A stretch of DNA of 64,000 nucleotides from Candidatus Aalborgicola bjergmarkensis (GTDB taxonomy: Bacteria; Pseudomonadota; Gammaproteobacteria; Burkholderiales; Burkholderiaceae_C): positions 80,800-144,799 of the forward strand of contig JADJFE010000014.1 of the NCBI GenBank assembly GCA_016708725.1, in the 5' to 3' direction. The translations under genes and the position numbers were made by a program. The notes beneath the pieces are model-generated. The model had not been told where the DNA came from, ran no database searches, and saw only the letters and a list, made by a program, of their open reading frames with translations. Shown here one piece after another: positions 35,553 through 43,805 of this stretch (within the stretch, counting starts at the first letter, position 1; every line of letters starts with the position of its first letter).

Positions 35553-35866
35553 ATGTGGCCGTTGGGTTTTTACTCCCTTGCCCCAGCGGGCGAGAGGGGA
35601 CTGGCTTGCCATGGTGCGACTCTTTGGATGTTCTGCGGTGCTGTGAACGGGGTTATTGTTGCTATATTATCAATAGCTGCACCCGCACATCCCACGGGGG
35701 TTGCAGGCTTATTTGATGCCTTATTTGTGGCCAAAAAGATGCCACAAAGGCTTGCAAGAGGGTTTCGCATCGCAGTTTTTGCATGTGTAATATCACGGGC
35801 AATATGAAATTCCAGCACAAAGCCACCAGCAGCCCCTCTCCCCAGCCCTCTCCCCGCTGGGGCGAG
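35553..35866. mobile_element. MITE-like element with terminal inverted repeats, copy A
   Basis: A ~310-bp repeat nearly identical in its interior to 59573-59858. The right terminal repeat (35833-35866, ending gctggggcgag) is intact while the left one is decayed. It fills most of the 377-base gap after mmdB, contains repeat-family copy 6, and its right end runs into the longest reading frame of the next gene. No transposase is encoded; an 82-88-codon frame inside is open in both copies but probably fortuitous. Confidence 0.75.
35661..35710 (-). repeat. ~50-bp palindromic repeat family, copy 6 (inside MITE copy A)
   Basis: On the minus strand: gcaacccccgtggga, tgtgcgggtgcagctatt, gataatatagc. 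Same block order as the free-standing copies, showing that the MITE carries a member of the family. Confidence 0.75.
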
Positions 35867-35881
35867 CGCCTGAAGCTGGCA

Positions 35882-38209
35882 ATGTTTGGCGCGTTTTTTA
35901 CTTCCATCAGAGGCCATCTGGCGCTGCTGGTTCTGGCCCTGGTCATTCCGCTTGCCGGGCTTTTTGCTTACAACATTTGCGACGATGTATCCCATACGGT
36001 GCACCAGACCCATGCGTCGTTGCGTACCATCGCCACCATTCTGGCAACCAATGCGGATCGCAAAATTGCTGCAGCGCGGCGTATGCTCGAAGGCCTGGCG
36101 CAGCGGCCATGGATTCAATCCATGGATGGTTCGCTCTGTGGTGAATCCCTGCGGGATCTGCATGTCCTCAATCCTGGTTTTTCAACCATCGTGGTGACCG
36201 ACCTTCAGGGGGAAGTGTTGTGTTCGGCGGTGCAGCCGCCGGTTGGGCAATCGACGCATGTGGGGGCGACGGACTGGTTCCAGACCTTTCTGGCGCGCAA
36301 GGGGTTTACCGTTGGCAAGCCGCATGTCGGAAAAATATCGGGTAAATGGGTTTCCGTTTTGAGTTTGCCCATTCTGGATGCGCAGCAGCGTATGGTGGGC
36401 GCCGTGCATTTGCCGCTGGATTTGAGTGCCTACGACCCCGGAATCCCGGAAAACCAGCTGCCAGCGGGCAGCCGTTTCGGATTTTTTTCTGCCGATGGCA
36501 TTCTGGTGTGGCGCAATCAGGACCCGGAAGGAGTGATTGGCACCAGGCCCGACGCCGATGCTGCGCGCCGTGTCGTGGAAGTGCGCGATGGCGAATTTGA
36601 GGGCCGTGCCGTAGATGGGGTTGTGCGGTCATTTTCGGTGGTGCCGATACCCGAGGCCGACTGGGTTGCCTTCGTGGGAGTGCCGAGCGAATCGGCATAC
36701 GCCCATGCGCGTGCGAACGGCATTCGTGGGGCCATCGTAGGTGTGATCGTCTTCGGGGCGTTGGTGTGGTTGTCGATTTTGTTGGCACGCCGCATCGAGC
36801 GTCCGGTGCGTTCGCTGGCCGATGCGGCACGGGCCATAGGGCAAGGCCACACGGATGTGCGTGCCGATCCTTGCGGCCCTGCAGAATTGGCAATGGTCGC
36901 AACAGAATTCAACCTGATGGTGGAGGCGCGCCTGCGTGTCGAAGCCGAACTGGAAAAGAGCCGAGGCCTGCTGGAAGACAGTGTGCGCGAGCGTGCCGCA
37001 GCGCTGGAACAAGCCCCCCTGGGCATCTGGATGCTCGACGCCAAGGGTGTCATCATCGAATGCAATGCCAAGTTTGCCGAGTATGCCGGTGCGCCCAGGG
37101 AAAAAATCATCGGGTTCAACATGCTGACCGATGCACGCGACCAGGCGCTGGCGGAGTCGGTGCGGCGATCCTTGGCGGGGGAGGCGGTTTCCATTGAGAC
37201 CGCGTACGAGTCCACCACCGGCAAGGTGCGCTCCATTTACCACTACCATTTCAAGCCGGTGTTCGACAAGGATAGATTTGTGTGCGTGCAATGCTTTGTG
37301 GAAGACATTTCTGCACGCAAACAGGCCGAGGCGCGCCTGAAACTGTCCGCCAGCGTGTTCACCCACGCGCACGAGGGCATCATGATTACCGATGCCCAGG
37401 GGCTGATTGTCGAGGTGAATGATGCTTTTACCGCCATTACAGGCTACAGCCGGGACGAATCGGTTGGCCGCGAACCCTATCTGCAGCGCTCCGAGTCGCA
37501 ACCGCCCGATTTTGTAGCGTCCTTGTGGCAAAAACTCAAGACCCAGGGGAGCTGGAGCGGGGAAATCTGGAACCGGCATAAAAACGGCCAGCTTTATGCT
37601 GTGTTGCTTACGGCAAGCGCGGTACACGATGCCAGTGGCGCGACGGAAAACCATGTGTGCATGCTGACCGACATTACCCATCTCAAACAGCAACAGCAGC
37701 GTCTGGAGCACGCAGCACAGCACGATCCGCTGACGGGCTTGCCCAACCGCATGTTGCTGAGTGACCGCCTGCAGCAAGCCATGGTGCGTTGCCAGCGCCA
37801 GGGAACGGGACTCGGGGTGGTGTATCTGGACCTGGATGGCTTCAAGGACGTCAACGACCAGTATGGACACGACGTGGGCGACCGATTGCTGGTTTGCGTG
37901 GCGCAACGCCTGAAGGCCGCATTGCGCGAGGGTGACAGCCTGGTGCGCATGGGGGGCGATGAGTTCGTTGCCCTGCTGGTTGATCTGGAGCGGACGGAAG
38001 ATGGTGCGCCGGTGCTGGAGCGCTTGCTGCTGGCGGCAGCGGAACCTGTGGCCGTGGATGCGCACGTGCTGCAGGTATCCACCAGTATTGGCATCAGTTA
38101 CTTCCCTCTGGACAATGTGGATGCCGACCACTTGTTGCGCCACGCGGATGCGGCCATGTACCGGGCCAAGCAAACCGGCAAAAACCGCTACTGCATTTAT
38201 GACGTGTGA
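35882..38209 (+). CDS. Membrane diguanylate cyclase with Cache, HAMP, two PAS and GGDEF domains
   Basis: A 775-residue c-di-GMP-forming enzyme. Order: TM1 (about 10-30), periplasmic Cache-type sensor (about 35-275), TM2 (VGVIVFGALVWLSILLA), HAMP, PAS (EQAPLGIWMLDAKG), PAS (THAHEGIMITDAQG) and GGDEF (HDPLTGLPNR, RMGGDEFVALL). The GGDEF motif is intact and an RxxD I-site (REGD) lies five residues before it, so feedback inhibition is expected. No EAL domain. The frame is open from 35783, but the first 33 codons there are MITE sequence; the ATG at 35882 is the likely native start. Four 7-bp repeats span the stop codon. Confidence 0.9.
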   Translation: MFGAFFTSIRGHLALLVLALVIPLAGLFAYNICDDVSHTVHQTHASLRTIATILATNADRKIAAARRMLEGLAQRPWIQSMDGSLCGESLRDLHVLNPGFSTIVVTDLQGEVLCSAVQPPVGQSTHVGATDWFQTFLARKGFTVGKPHVGKISGKWVSVLSLPILDAQQRMVGAVHLPLDLSAYDPGIPENQLPAGSRFGFFSADGILVWRNQDPEGVIGTRPDADAARRVVEVRDGEFEGRAVDGVVRSFSVVPIPEADWVAFVGVPSESAYAHARANGIRGAIVGVIVFGALVWLSILLARRIERPVRSLADAARAIGQGHTDVRADPCGPAELAMVATEFNLMVEARLRVEAELEKSRGLLEDSVRERAAALEQAPLGIWMLDAKGVIIECNAKFAEYAGAPREKIIGFNMLTDARDQALAESVRRSLAGEAVSIETAYESTTGKVRSIYHYHFKPVFDKDRFVCVQCFVEDISARKQAEARLKLSASVFTHAHEGIMITDAQGLIVEVNDAFTAITGYSRDESVGREPYLQRSESQPPDFVASLWQKLKTQGSWSGEIWNRHKNGQLYAVLLTASAVHDASGATENHVCMLTDITHLKQQQQRLEHAAQHDPLTGLPNRMLLSDRLQQAMVRCQRQGTGLGVVYLDLDGFKDVNDQYGHDVGDRLLVCVAQRLKAALREGDSLVRMGGDEFVALLVDLERTEDGAPVLERLLLAAAEPVAVDAHVLQVSTSIGISYFPLDNVDADHLLRHADAAMYRAKQTGKNRYCIYDV

Positions 38210-38227
38210 CGTGTGACGTATGACGTG
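38200..38227. repeat. Four 7-bp tandem repeats spanning the diguanylate cyclase stop
   Basis: Units tgacgtg, tgacgtg, tgacgta, tgacgtg run from the penultimate codons through the TGA stop and beyond. Loss or gain of units would not change the protein before the first TGA. Confidence 0.75.
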
Positions 38228-38240
38228 GCTGTGTTGGCCG

Positions 38241-39137
38241 CTACATGATGGGAAAACCGGCTGACCGTAGAATTTTCTTCAATTCCAGCGTGGATTCTTC
38301 CATCCGGTTGAGTGCATTGCTCCATTGTCCGGCGCTGGCCGCCAATTCTGCCGACGCACGTGCCAGACGGCTAGCACCCACCATGGCAAGCCATGCGTCG
38401 TCCTGAACGCCCTGCATCAAACGGTCAATCAGCTTCTGGTAGTCGGTATTGCGTTGTTGCTCGTAGGCAAATTCAGCCGATGGCGTGGCAAATGTCTTAC
38501 CTGCAAACACTTCTTGCCCGCCCAGCATGGTATCGACCGCTGCCTTGACCAGCCGATAGGCCTGCGCCAATCGAGCCGTTGCTTCACGGTACTGATCGGT
38601 TTTTGCCAGATCGTGTGCTTGTGCATGCAAATCCCTGGCCTGCTCCAGTCCAGCAGGCTGCACGCCACGCTCTTGCGCCACCCGCTCGGCAGCGGTACGC
38701 AAAGCCATCAGGGTTTTTTCCAGACGCAAGTATGCATCCTGGGGCCGTGAACTTTGGTTGTCGTCGGGCTTGCCTTGCTGCGCCTGCGACAAGGCTGCAC
38801 TACCGCTCTTGAGCGTGGAGCTGGGTTGCATCCGGGCAATGGTGGTTTTGGTCCGCAAATACGTTACGTCAATCAGTTGCGCCGCTTCGGCATGCCGGGC
38901 TGCGGCAACCAGCGCATCGACACGCTGCAAATCCGCCTCGATGCCGGCAATTTCATCCTCTTTGCCAGCGTGTGTACGGGCATTCTGACGTTTGAGTGCC
39001 GCCAGCAAAACTTTCGCCGTATCCAGTCGTGATGTACTGGGCAACGGCTCATCGGAACGTGCAGGTGTTGGCACCAGGGATAGCAGGGATAAAGCGACCA
39101 GTACGCAGGCAACGGATAACGAAATAAAACGGTTCAT
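38241..39137 (-). CDS. Secreted helical protein of unknown function
   Basis: I do not recognise this 298-residue protein. It has a clear Sec signal peptide (NRFISLSVACVLVALSLLSLVPTPARS, cleavage likely after ARS) and a mature part that is almost all alpha-helical with many Ala, Leu, Gln and charged residues, including repeated blocks of the type LRLEKTLMALRTAAERVAQE and LAQAYRLVKAAVDTML. A periplasmic, possibly TPR-like or coiled-coil role is possible. The ATG at 39137 (or 39149) has no Shine-Dalgarno, and the IS607 element lies immediately upstream, so its native promoter may have been displaced. Confidence 0.7.
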   Translation of the reverse strand: MNRFISLSVACVLVALSLLSLVPTPARSDEPLPSTSRLDTAKVLLAALKRQNARTHAGKEDEIAGIEADLQRVDALVAAARHAEAAQLIDVTYLRTKTTIARMQPSSTLKSGSAALSQAQQGKPDDNQSSRPQDAYLRLEKTLMALRTAAERVAQERGVQPAGLEQARDLHAQAHDLAKTDQYREATARLAQAYRLVKAAVDTMLGGQEVFAGKTFATPSAEFAYEQQRNTDYQKLIDRLMQGVQDDAWLAMVGASRLARASAELAASAGQWSNALNRMEESTLELKKILRSAGFPIM

Positions 39138-39161
39138 GGGCACGGGCATAGTAATGGCTGT

Positions 39162-40553
39162 TCACGAAAAGCTATTCAAAGCTATACATGATTTATCCGC
39201 ACTTGGTTGACGTGCTTGCGCACCCAACTCAAGCCTCTTGACGCTCAGTTGCGCCGGAGAACGTGCCAGCAGGACTCGACGTACTTCCTTGTAGGGAGTG
39301 AAGCGAGAAATCTCGTTGTCGCCTAATCTTGCCAGCACATTCAAAGCAGCGTTATGGTCAGCCTGGAGAACATCCCCGTTTTCACGATAAAACTTATCGC
39401 CAATGCGCTTGCCTTGCAGCAAACCAGTGGTCGAGTCCATTTGCGATGTGTAGGCTGAATTTACCAAGACGTGCTTGGCTTTACGCTGCGTACTTACCGA
39501 GTCCATGGCTTCGGCCAATGCGCCTTTTGCCCAGGAACTCATCCTTCGATTAAACTTTTTCCATTGTTGCTTCTTGGCAATGGGCGAGGTCAAGTCCTCG
39601 GATACCACCACAGCCGCCTTATCCACAATGCTGTGCGCGGCTTGAAAGGCGATATTGCGCAGTTCACCTTGAGTTTCCTCGCGCCGTGCGTCTATCTTCT
39701 TGCGGCCAAGGTTGTGCAGCTTGATGCGATCCGCTTTGGCGATGTGTCCATCCTTGCGGTGTTTCTTCTCCAGCGCGTGCAACTTATTGCGCTGCTTGTT
39801 TGTGTCAAAGGTCTTATCGCTGTACTCGGTCAGCACTGCGCCAAATTTCTCACCGTGCACCTGGCCGTCTGAATCAGTGAACGCCTCGGTATAGCCTTTG
39901 TCTATGCCGATGACCTGGGCGCCACATGCGCGTCCGGCGCCTTTTTCAGTGGCATAGTGAATCTCGGCGTGCCCTTCTTTTGCAATGATGCGCAGGTTTC
40001 GGCCAGTAAGATCGACATTCTTACCGTTCGACGTTGTTACAAGCGTTATGTCGTTGCCGTACTTCTTGGCGATATGGGTTGTGATAGCCAACTGGCCATC
40101 AACCACTTTCGATGATTGCCTATCCGAGCGGACGATGCACTGGTTGGCAACCGTTGATCTTCCATGCCGGAAATGCTTGCGCATCTGACGGTGTAGAAAG
40201 TTGTCCGTTTGCCATTTATCCTCGCGCAGCAGGGTGTAGAGCCGCTTCTGTTCGGCTTTGTCTTTGGTTCGTGCATGGATAGCCTGACGAACCTTGACCA
40301 TCGCTGCTGCTTTGTACGTCAGAATATCGTTGATGATGTCCTTGGTAGTTTCGTTGCGGATGGTTCCATCGACCGGCGAGCCGGTGTAGTAATCCTCCGC
40401 TGCGATTTCAGCGCGTATATCCTGATTGCTTTTGCCGACGTTTTTGAGTGCACCATAGCGCCGCCAAATATCCGCCCGGACAAAGCCCAAGGTCTTGCAA
40501 ATGGCTGCAAGCCCTTTCGGCACATCAGTTTGAAGAATGCGCGTGACGTTCAT
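39162..40553 (-). CDS. tnpB: TnpB RNA-guided nuclease of the IS607 element, zinc-ribbon cysteines absent
   Basis: A 463-residue TnpB. The RuvC triad is complete: Asp218 (VIGIDKGYTEAF), Glu319 (VVVSEDLTSP) and Asp399 (GDVLQADHNAALNVLAR). Between the second and third sites most TnpB proteins have two CxxC pairs; here the equivalent segment (YTSQMDSTTGLLQGKRIG and onward to ENGDVLQAD) has no cysteine at all. About 64 residues follow the last Asp. Known TnpBs cut DNA with an omega RNA from the 3' end of their own gene, with the guide from the DNA beyond the right end; here that would be the start of the secreted-protein gene. The start overlaps tnpA by four bases. Confidence 0.88.
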   Translation of the reverse strand: MNVTRILQTDVPKGLAAICKTLGFVRADIWRRYGALKNVGKSNQDIRAEIAAEDYYTGSPVDGTIRNETTKDIINDILTYKAAAMVKVRQAIHARTKDKAEQKRLYTLLREDKWQTDNFLHRQMRKHFRHGRSTVANQCIVRSDRQSSKVVDGQLAITTHIAKKYGNDITLVTTSNGKNVDLTGRNLRIIAKEGHAEIHYATEKGAGRACGAQVIGIDKGYTEAFTDSDGQVHGEKFGAVLTEYSDKTFDTNKQRNKLHALEKKHRKDGHIAKADRIKLHNLGRKKIDARREETQGELRNIAFQAAHSIVDKAAVVVSEDLTSPIAKKQQWKKFNRRMSSWAKGALAEAMDSVSTQRKAKHVLVNSAYTSQMDSTTGLLQGKRIGDKFYRENGDVLQADHNAALNVLARLGDNEISRFTPYKEVRRVLLARSPAQLSVKRLELGAQARQPSADKSCIALNSFS

Positions 40554-41176
40554 TGCAGTTCCTCTTGGGTCTGCCCCAACTTATATTGAGGAAAATCATC
40601 CTTGATGACCTTGTGATACTTTCGCATTTCGTCCAGCCGACAGCTAAAGGTGTGAACGATGGCCATTAAGTCTTCTACCATTTCCTGTTGAGGTGACAGT
40701 GATTCCTGATTAGCCACAACAATCTCGCAGCCGTTTTCAGCAGCAATATGGCTGAATAAATCGAAACCAAACCGCATCAAACGATCCTTGTGGGCAACTA
40801 TCAGTTTCACAATCTCGCCGCGTTGGATGCGATCCACAATGGATAAAAAGCGCTTGCGTTTGAAATTCATCCCCCCGCCAATCTCCTGCACCCACTCGTC
40901 AACCGGGATCGCACCTGCCAGACAATAGGCTTGCATCGCTGCTATTTGTGAGGCTAGATCATCTTTCTGTCCGGCACTACTGACGCGGCAATAGACCACA
41001 ATGCTTTTCTTATCTGGCGCGCCGCCCAACAACAAACGCACGTCCGATTCATCGAAATACCGATGACCCGACGGCAGGCGCTTCGCTATCAGCTTGCCCT
41101 CACGCTCCCAACGACGAATCGTTTGAACCGAACGGCCAACTCTTGCGGCAAATTCATTGATGCGGTAATTGCTCAT
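40550..41176 (-). CDS. tnpA: IS607-family serine recombinase transposase
   Basis: A 208-residue transposase. The N-terminal 60 residues are a MerR-like helix-turn-helix (YRINEFAARVGRSVQTIRRWEREGKL ... GHRYFDESDV); the catalytic resolvase domain follows with VVYCRVSSAGQKDDLASQ (the Ser of RVSS is the nucleophile), LIVAHKDRLMRFGF and a helical tail. This reversed order, DNA-binding domain first, is diagnostic of IS607. The start ATG at 41176 has no Shine-Dalgarno and lies next to a strong promoter, so the message may be almost leaderless. Confidence 0.93.
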   Translation of the reverse strand: MSNYRINEFAARVGRSVQTIRRWEREGKLIAKRLPSGHRYFDESDVRLLLGGAPDKKSIVVYCRVSSAGQKDDLASQIAAMQAYCLAGAIPVDEWVQEIGGGMNFKRKRFLSIVDRIQRGEIVKLIVAHKDRLMRFGFDLFSHIAAENGCEIVVANQESLSPQQEMVEDLMAIVHTFSCRLDEMRKYHKVIKDDFPQYKLGQTQEELQ

Positions 41177-41184
41177 TACGAGTA

Positions 41185-41212
41185 ATTATAGGAAGTTATG
41201 AATAAATTTCAA
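41185..41212 (-). promoter_or_regulatory. Sigma70-type promoter of the IS607 tnpA-tnpB operon
   Basis: On the minus strand a TTGAAA -35 box (41212-41207) and a perfect TATAAT -10 box (41190-41185) are 16 bases apart. Transcription should begin near 41178, two or so bases before the tnpA ATG. Confidence 0.65.
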
Positions 41213-41341
41213 GTAACAGTTTTCATCTCCTCGGGTGTAGTTTGTGTTTGTGACAGCAATATACACGGTTGAACGTAGTTCTTCGGTTTGATTGCTATGG
41301 TTTTTTGACACGGTTCGAATCCAGTGAACACTTTTGTGTGG

Positions 41342-43804
41342 CTAGGTGCTGTGTGCCTGGTTGGATGCCGTCAGCTTGTCTGCGAACCGGATCAATGCGC
41401 GCAGCTTGGCGCGTGTCTGGTTGTTGGCGTTGTGCAGCTCCTGCAAGCGCCAGGCAATGCCCCCACCCAGGAGCAGCAGGCCGACCAGCAACGCCCCCGT
41501 GGAGAGTAACAGGCCCAGTCCGAGGACGATTGCGGCAGCGATCAGCAAGCGTTGTGGTTGCAGCCAGATGGCATTGATGCTGCGCACGTCCTGGGCGCGG
41601 GTCAGCGCGGCTTGCAGCTCCAGGCTGGCGTGGGAAAAATTCTCTGCCGCATTGCGCAACTTGACCATTTCGGGCGTGGTTGCCGCCTGGCCTATGAGCT
41701 TGAAACAGGCAGCCTGCGCGGGCTCCAGCGCAGCTTGCAGTTCCAGCGCAAGGGCTTCGGATTCCACGCCCTGCCTGGCTATTTCCAGTGCCTGGCGTAC
41801 TGCGCGCCGCATGGCAGCGCTGCCGTCTGACTCGCCTTTCGGCTGGGGTGCATGGACGGGGGTGGCTGCGGCAAGGTATCTGGCTTCGCGCTCTGTGTCC
41901 TCTTTGGCCAGTGGCAACAATTGCCGCGCTACCATCACACCCACGGCATCGAGTTCGGGCAATGCACCGATAGCGGAAAACCAGGAGCAGAAGTGTTCGT
42001 AGGGTGCGATGGCTTGTGCAATTTCGGTGCGTACCAGGTTGACAAATGCTGGCAGATTGAGCGCCAGCAAGACAGCGCCATGTTGCTTGTCCACTGCCGG
42101 TGGCGCCATGCGCAGCGGTTGCACATACAGCGCGTAATCCACATCGACGACCACGCCACCCTTGCCGTGCCAGGCTTTGGGTGCGCGGCTCCAGGCGTCC
42201 TCGGCGGCGCGCGCCTGGTTCCAGATGGTTTCGAAACGTTGCAAACCCGCGAGCCATTGTTGGCGAAAGGCCGATACTTCCGAGCGTTGCGCCGCAGCCA
42301 GCAGTTCCAGCACGCTCTCCGTGTGAATGGACTGTAACCATTGCGTGGCGTTGGTATCACCCAGGGTTGATTTGCGTGCTGCAATCAAGAGCGATTCCCG
42401 GCTGATGCTCTGTCCTTGCCAGACAGCAGGGATATCAGGCGCAGCGGCCAGGATGAAACGCAACAAACGCCAGTCGGGAGAAACGCCACGCATGTCCTGT
42501 ATATCCTGCAAGGCGCGCAGCAGGTTGTGGTCGTGCAATTCGTTTTCTATCCACGCAGCCAGCGAACCCCGCATCACATCCTTGCAACCGATGGACCAGT
42601 TTTTTGCCAGGGTGGCTGCCAGCTCCACCGCAGAGCTGCATTGCGCATCCGCCACTTTGTAGGGCCGCAGGGCCAGTGTTGTCGCACTCTCTTCGGGCAT
42701 GGCCAAACCGGGGTCACCGGCGAGCCAACGGCTGACCTCGGCAGCGCCCCAGCGCCGTTTTGGATCGCGCAGCAGCAGCCCCCGGCATAGCTTGCGCAGT
42801 TCATCATGAAACACGCCCCGTGTGTCCATCGGTTTGGTGGCCAGATGGTAATTGAGTACCTGTTCGTTGAGGCCATCCAATGGATGCCGACCCAGGCAGG
42901 ATTCCAGCACGATCATGCCCAGCGACCACCAATCGGCCTTGTCGTCGAGCACCCCGGTCAGCGCTTCGGGCGCGGCGTAGCGTGTGGTGCGTGCGCCACC
43001 CGTGAAATGCTGGGTTGCCAGGCGCACGGAGGCGATACCAAAATCCGTTAGCACCAGTTCCAGTGGTTCGAGTGAGCGCAGCAAAACGTTTTCGGGTTTG
43101 AGATCGCGGTGCAGGATATGCAGCGCCTGCACGGCAACCAGTCCCTGTGCAAGCTGCGCCACCATATCCCGTATCCGCTCCACCGACTGCGGTCCGGCGC
43201 TCAACAAGCCGCGCAGGCTACCCAAGGGGCAATATTCCATGACTTCGTAGCGCACCCCATCGGCCATGCCGTGCTCGAAAAAGCGCACCACGTGGGGGCT
43301 GCTGGCGCGCATGATTGTTTGCAGCAAGCCATCGTCGCCGCCAATGCCTGGGCGGTAGAGTTTCACGATGCGCTGCTGTGGCGTGTCTACGGCAGGGTCT
43401 GCATGGGTTTTCACCAGCACCAGGTCGGCTTCAGCACCGGCAGTCGGCAGCAGTTCTATCTCGGTGTAGCGTACACGCAGTGCTGCGGGCAAACGCCCAC
43501 TGGCAGCTGGCAAGGGTTGTGTCGCAACAGGCAACAGCGGGCGGTTGCAGTACAGGCAGCGCTCCATTCCCGCTGGATTGGGCTGCGCGCAGTCGGCGTG
43601 CGGGCACAGCACTTCGTTGGCTGAAGGCGCAGGTTTTTCTGGTGTGGTTGGTGTGACCTGCGGCTCTGCTTCTTCTGCTTGTTTTCGGATGCTGAAATCG
43701 ACCAGCAACAGGGACGCACCACAGACGCAGCGCAGGATTTGCGGTTCGTTTTCGCGTTCGCAAACCGGGCAGATGCGAACCTGGTGCAGTTGCTCTTCTC
43801 TCAT
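41342..43804 (-). CDS. Zinc-ribbon Ser/Thr protein kinase with C-terminal membrane hairpin
   Basis: An 820-residue protein. Two zinc-ribbon-like segments open it (RICPVCERENEPQILRCVCG; LCPHADCAQPN...CLYCNRP). A Hanks-type kinase domain spans about residues 115-370 with HILHRDLKPENVLL, LTDFGIASVRL and RYAAPEALTG, so catalytic residues look intact. A helical region of some 350 residues without recognisable domain follows, then two hydrophobic helices (LIAAAIVLGLGLLLSTGALLVGLLLLGGGIAW). The radical-SAM gene ends one base before its start, so they are co-transcribed. Substrate and signal are unknown. Confidence 0.86.
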   Translation of the reverse strand: MREEQLHQVRICPVCERENEPQILRCVCGASLLLVDFSIRKQAEEAEPQVTPTTPEKPAPSANEVLCPHADCAQPNPAGMERCLYCNRPLLPVATQPLPAASGRLPAALRVRYTEIELLPTAGAEADLVLVKTHADPAVDTPQQRIVKLYRPGIGGDDGLLQTIMRASSPHVVRFFEHGMADGVRYEVMEYCPLGSLRGLLSAGPQSVERIRDMVAQLAQGLVAVQALHILHRDLKPENVLLRSLEPLELVLTDFGIASVRLATQHFTGGARTTRYAAPEALTGVLDDKADWWSLGMIVLESCLGRHPLDGLNEQVLNYHLATKPMDTRGVFHDELRKLCRGLLLRDPKRRWGAAEVSRWLAGDPGLAMPEESATTLALRPYKVADAQCSSAVELAATLAKNWSIGCKDVMRGSLAAWIENELHDHNLLRALQDIQDMRGVSPDWRLLRFILAAAPDIPAVWQGQSISRESLLIAARKSTLGDTNATQWLQSIHTESVLELLAAAQRSEVSAFRQQWLAGLQRFETIWNQARAAEDAWSRAPKAWHGKGGVVVDVDYALYVQPLRMAPPAVDKQHGAVLLALNLPAFVNLVRTEIAQAIAPYEHFCSWFSAIGALPELDAVGVMVARQLLPLAKEDTEREARYLAAATPVHAPQPKGESDGSAAMRRAVRQALEIARQGVESEALALELQAALEPAQAACFKLIGQAATTPEMVKLRNAAENFSHASLELQAALTRAQDVRSINAIWLQPQRLLIAAAIVLGLGLLLSTGALLVGLLLLGGGIAWRLQELHNANNQTRAKLRALIRFADKLTASNQAHST

Positions 43805-43805
43805 C

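Larger units (their letters stand above)
39150..41240 (-). mobile_element. IS607-family insertion sequence
   Basis: A two-gene element: a serine-recombinase transposase (41176-40550) overlapping by four bases a TnpB gene (40553-39162), the standard IS607 layout. Exact ends cannot be set by eye because IS607 has no terminal inverted repeats and makes no target duplication; the limits given are the gaps to the next genes. Base composition of both genes is lower in GC than their neighbours, which fits recent arrival. Confidence 0.88.

Noticed and set aside
35783..35881. Upstream 33-codon extension of the diguanylate cyclase as native N-terminus
   Set aside because: It is the right end of a MITE; the SPSPQPSPRWGER-type peptide is translated repeat. 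Kept only as a question in the findings.
36629..38173. 514-codon open frame on the minus strand opposite the diguanylate cyclase
   Set aside because: Shadow of PAS and GGDEF coding sequence; His/Gln/Arg-rich with no family features.
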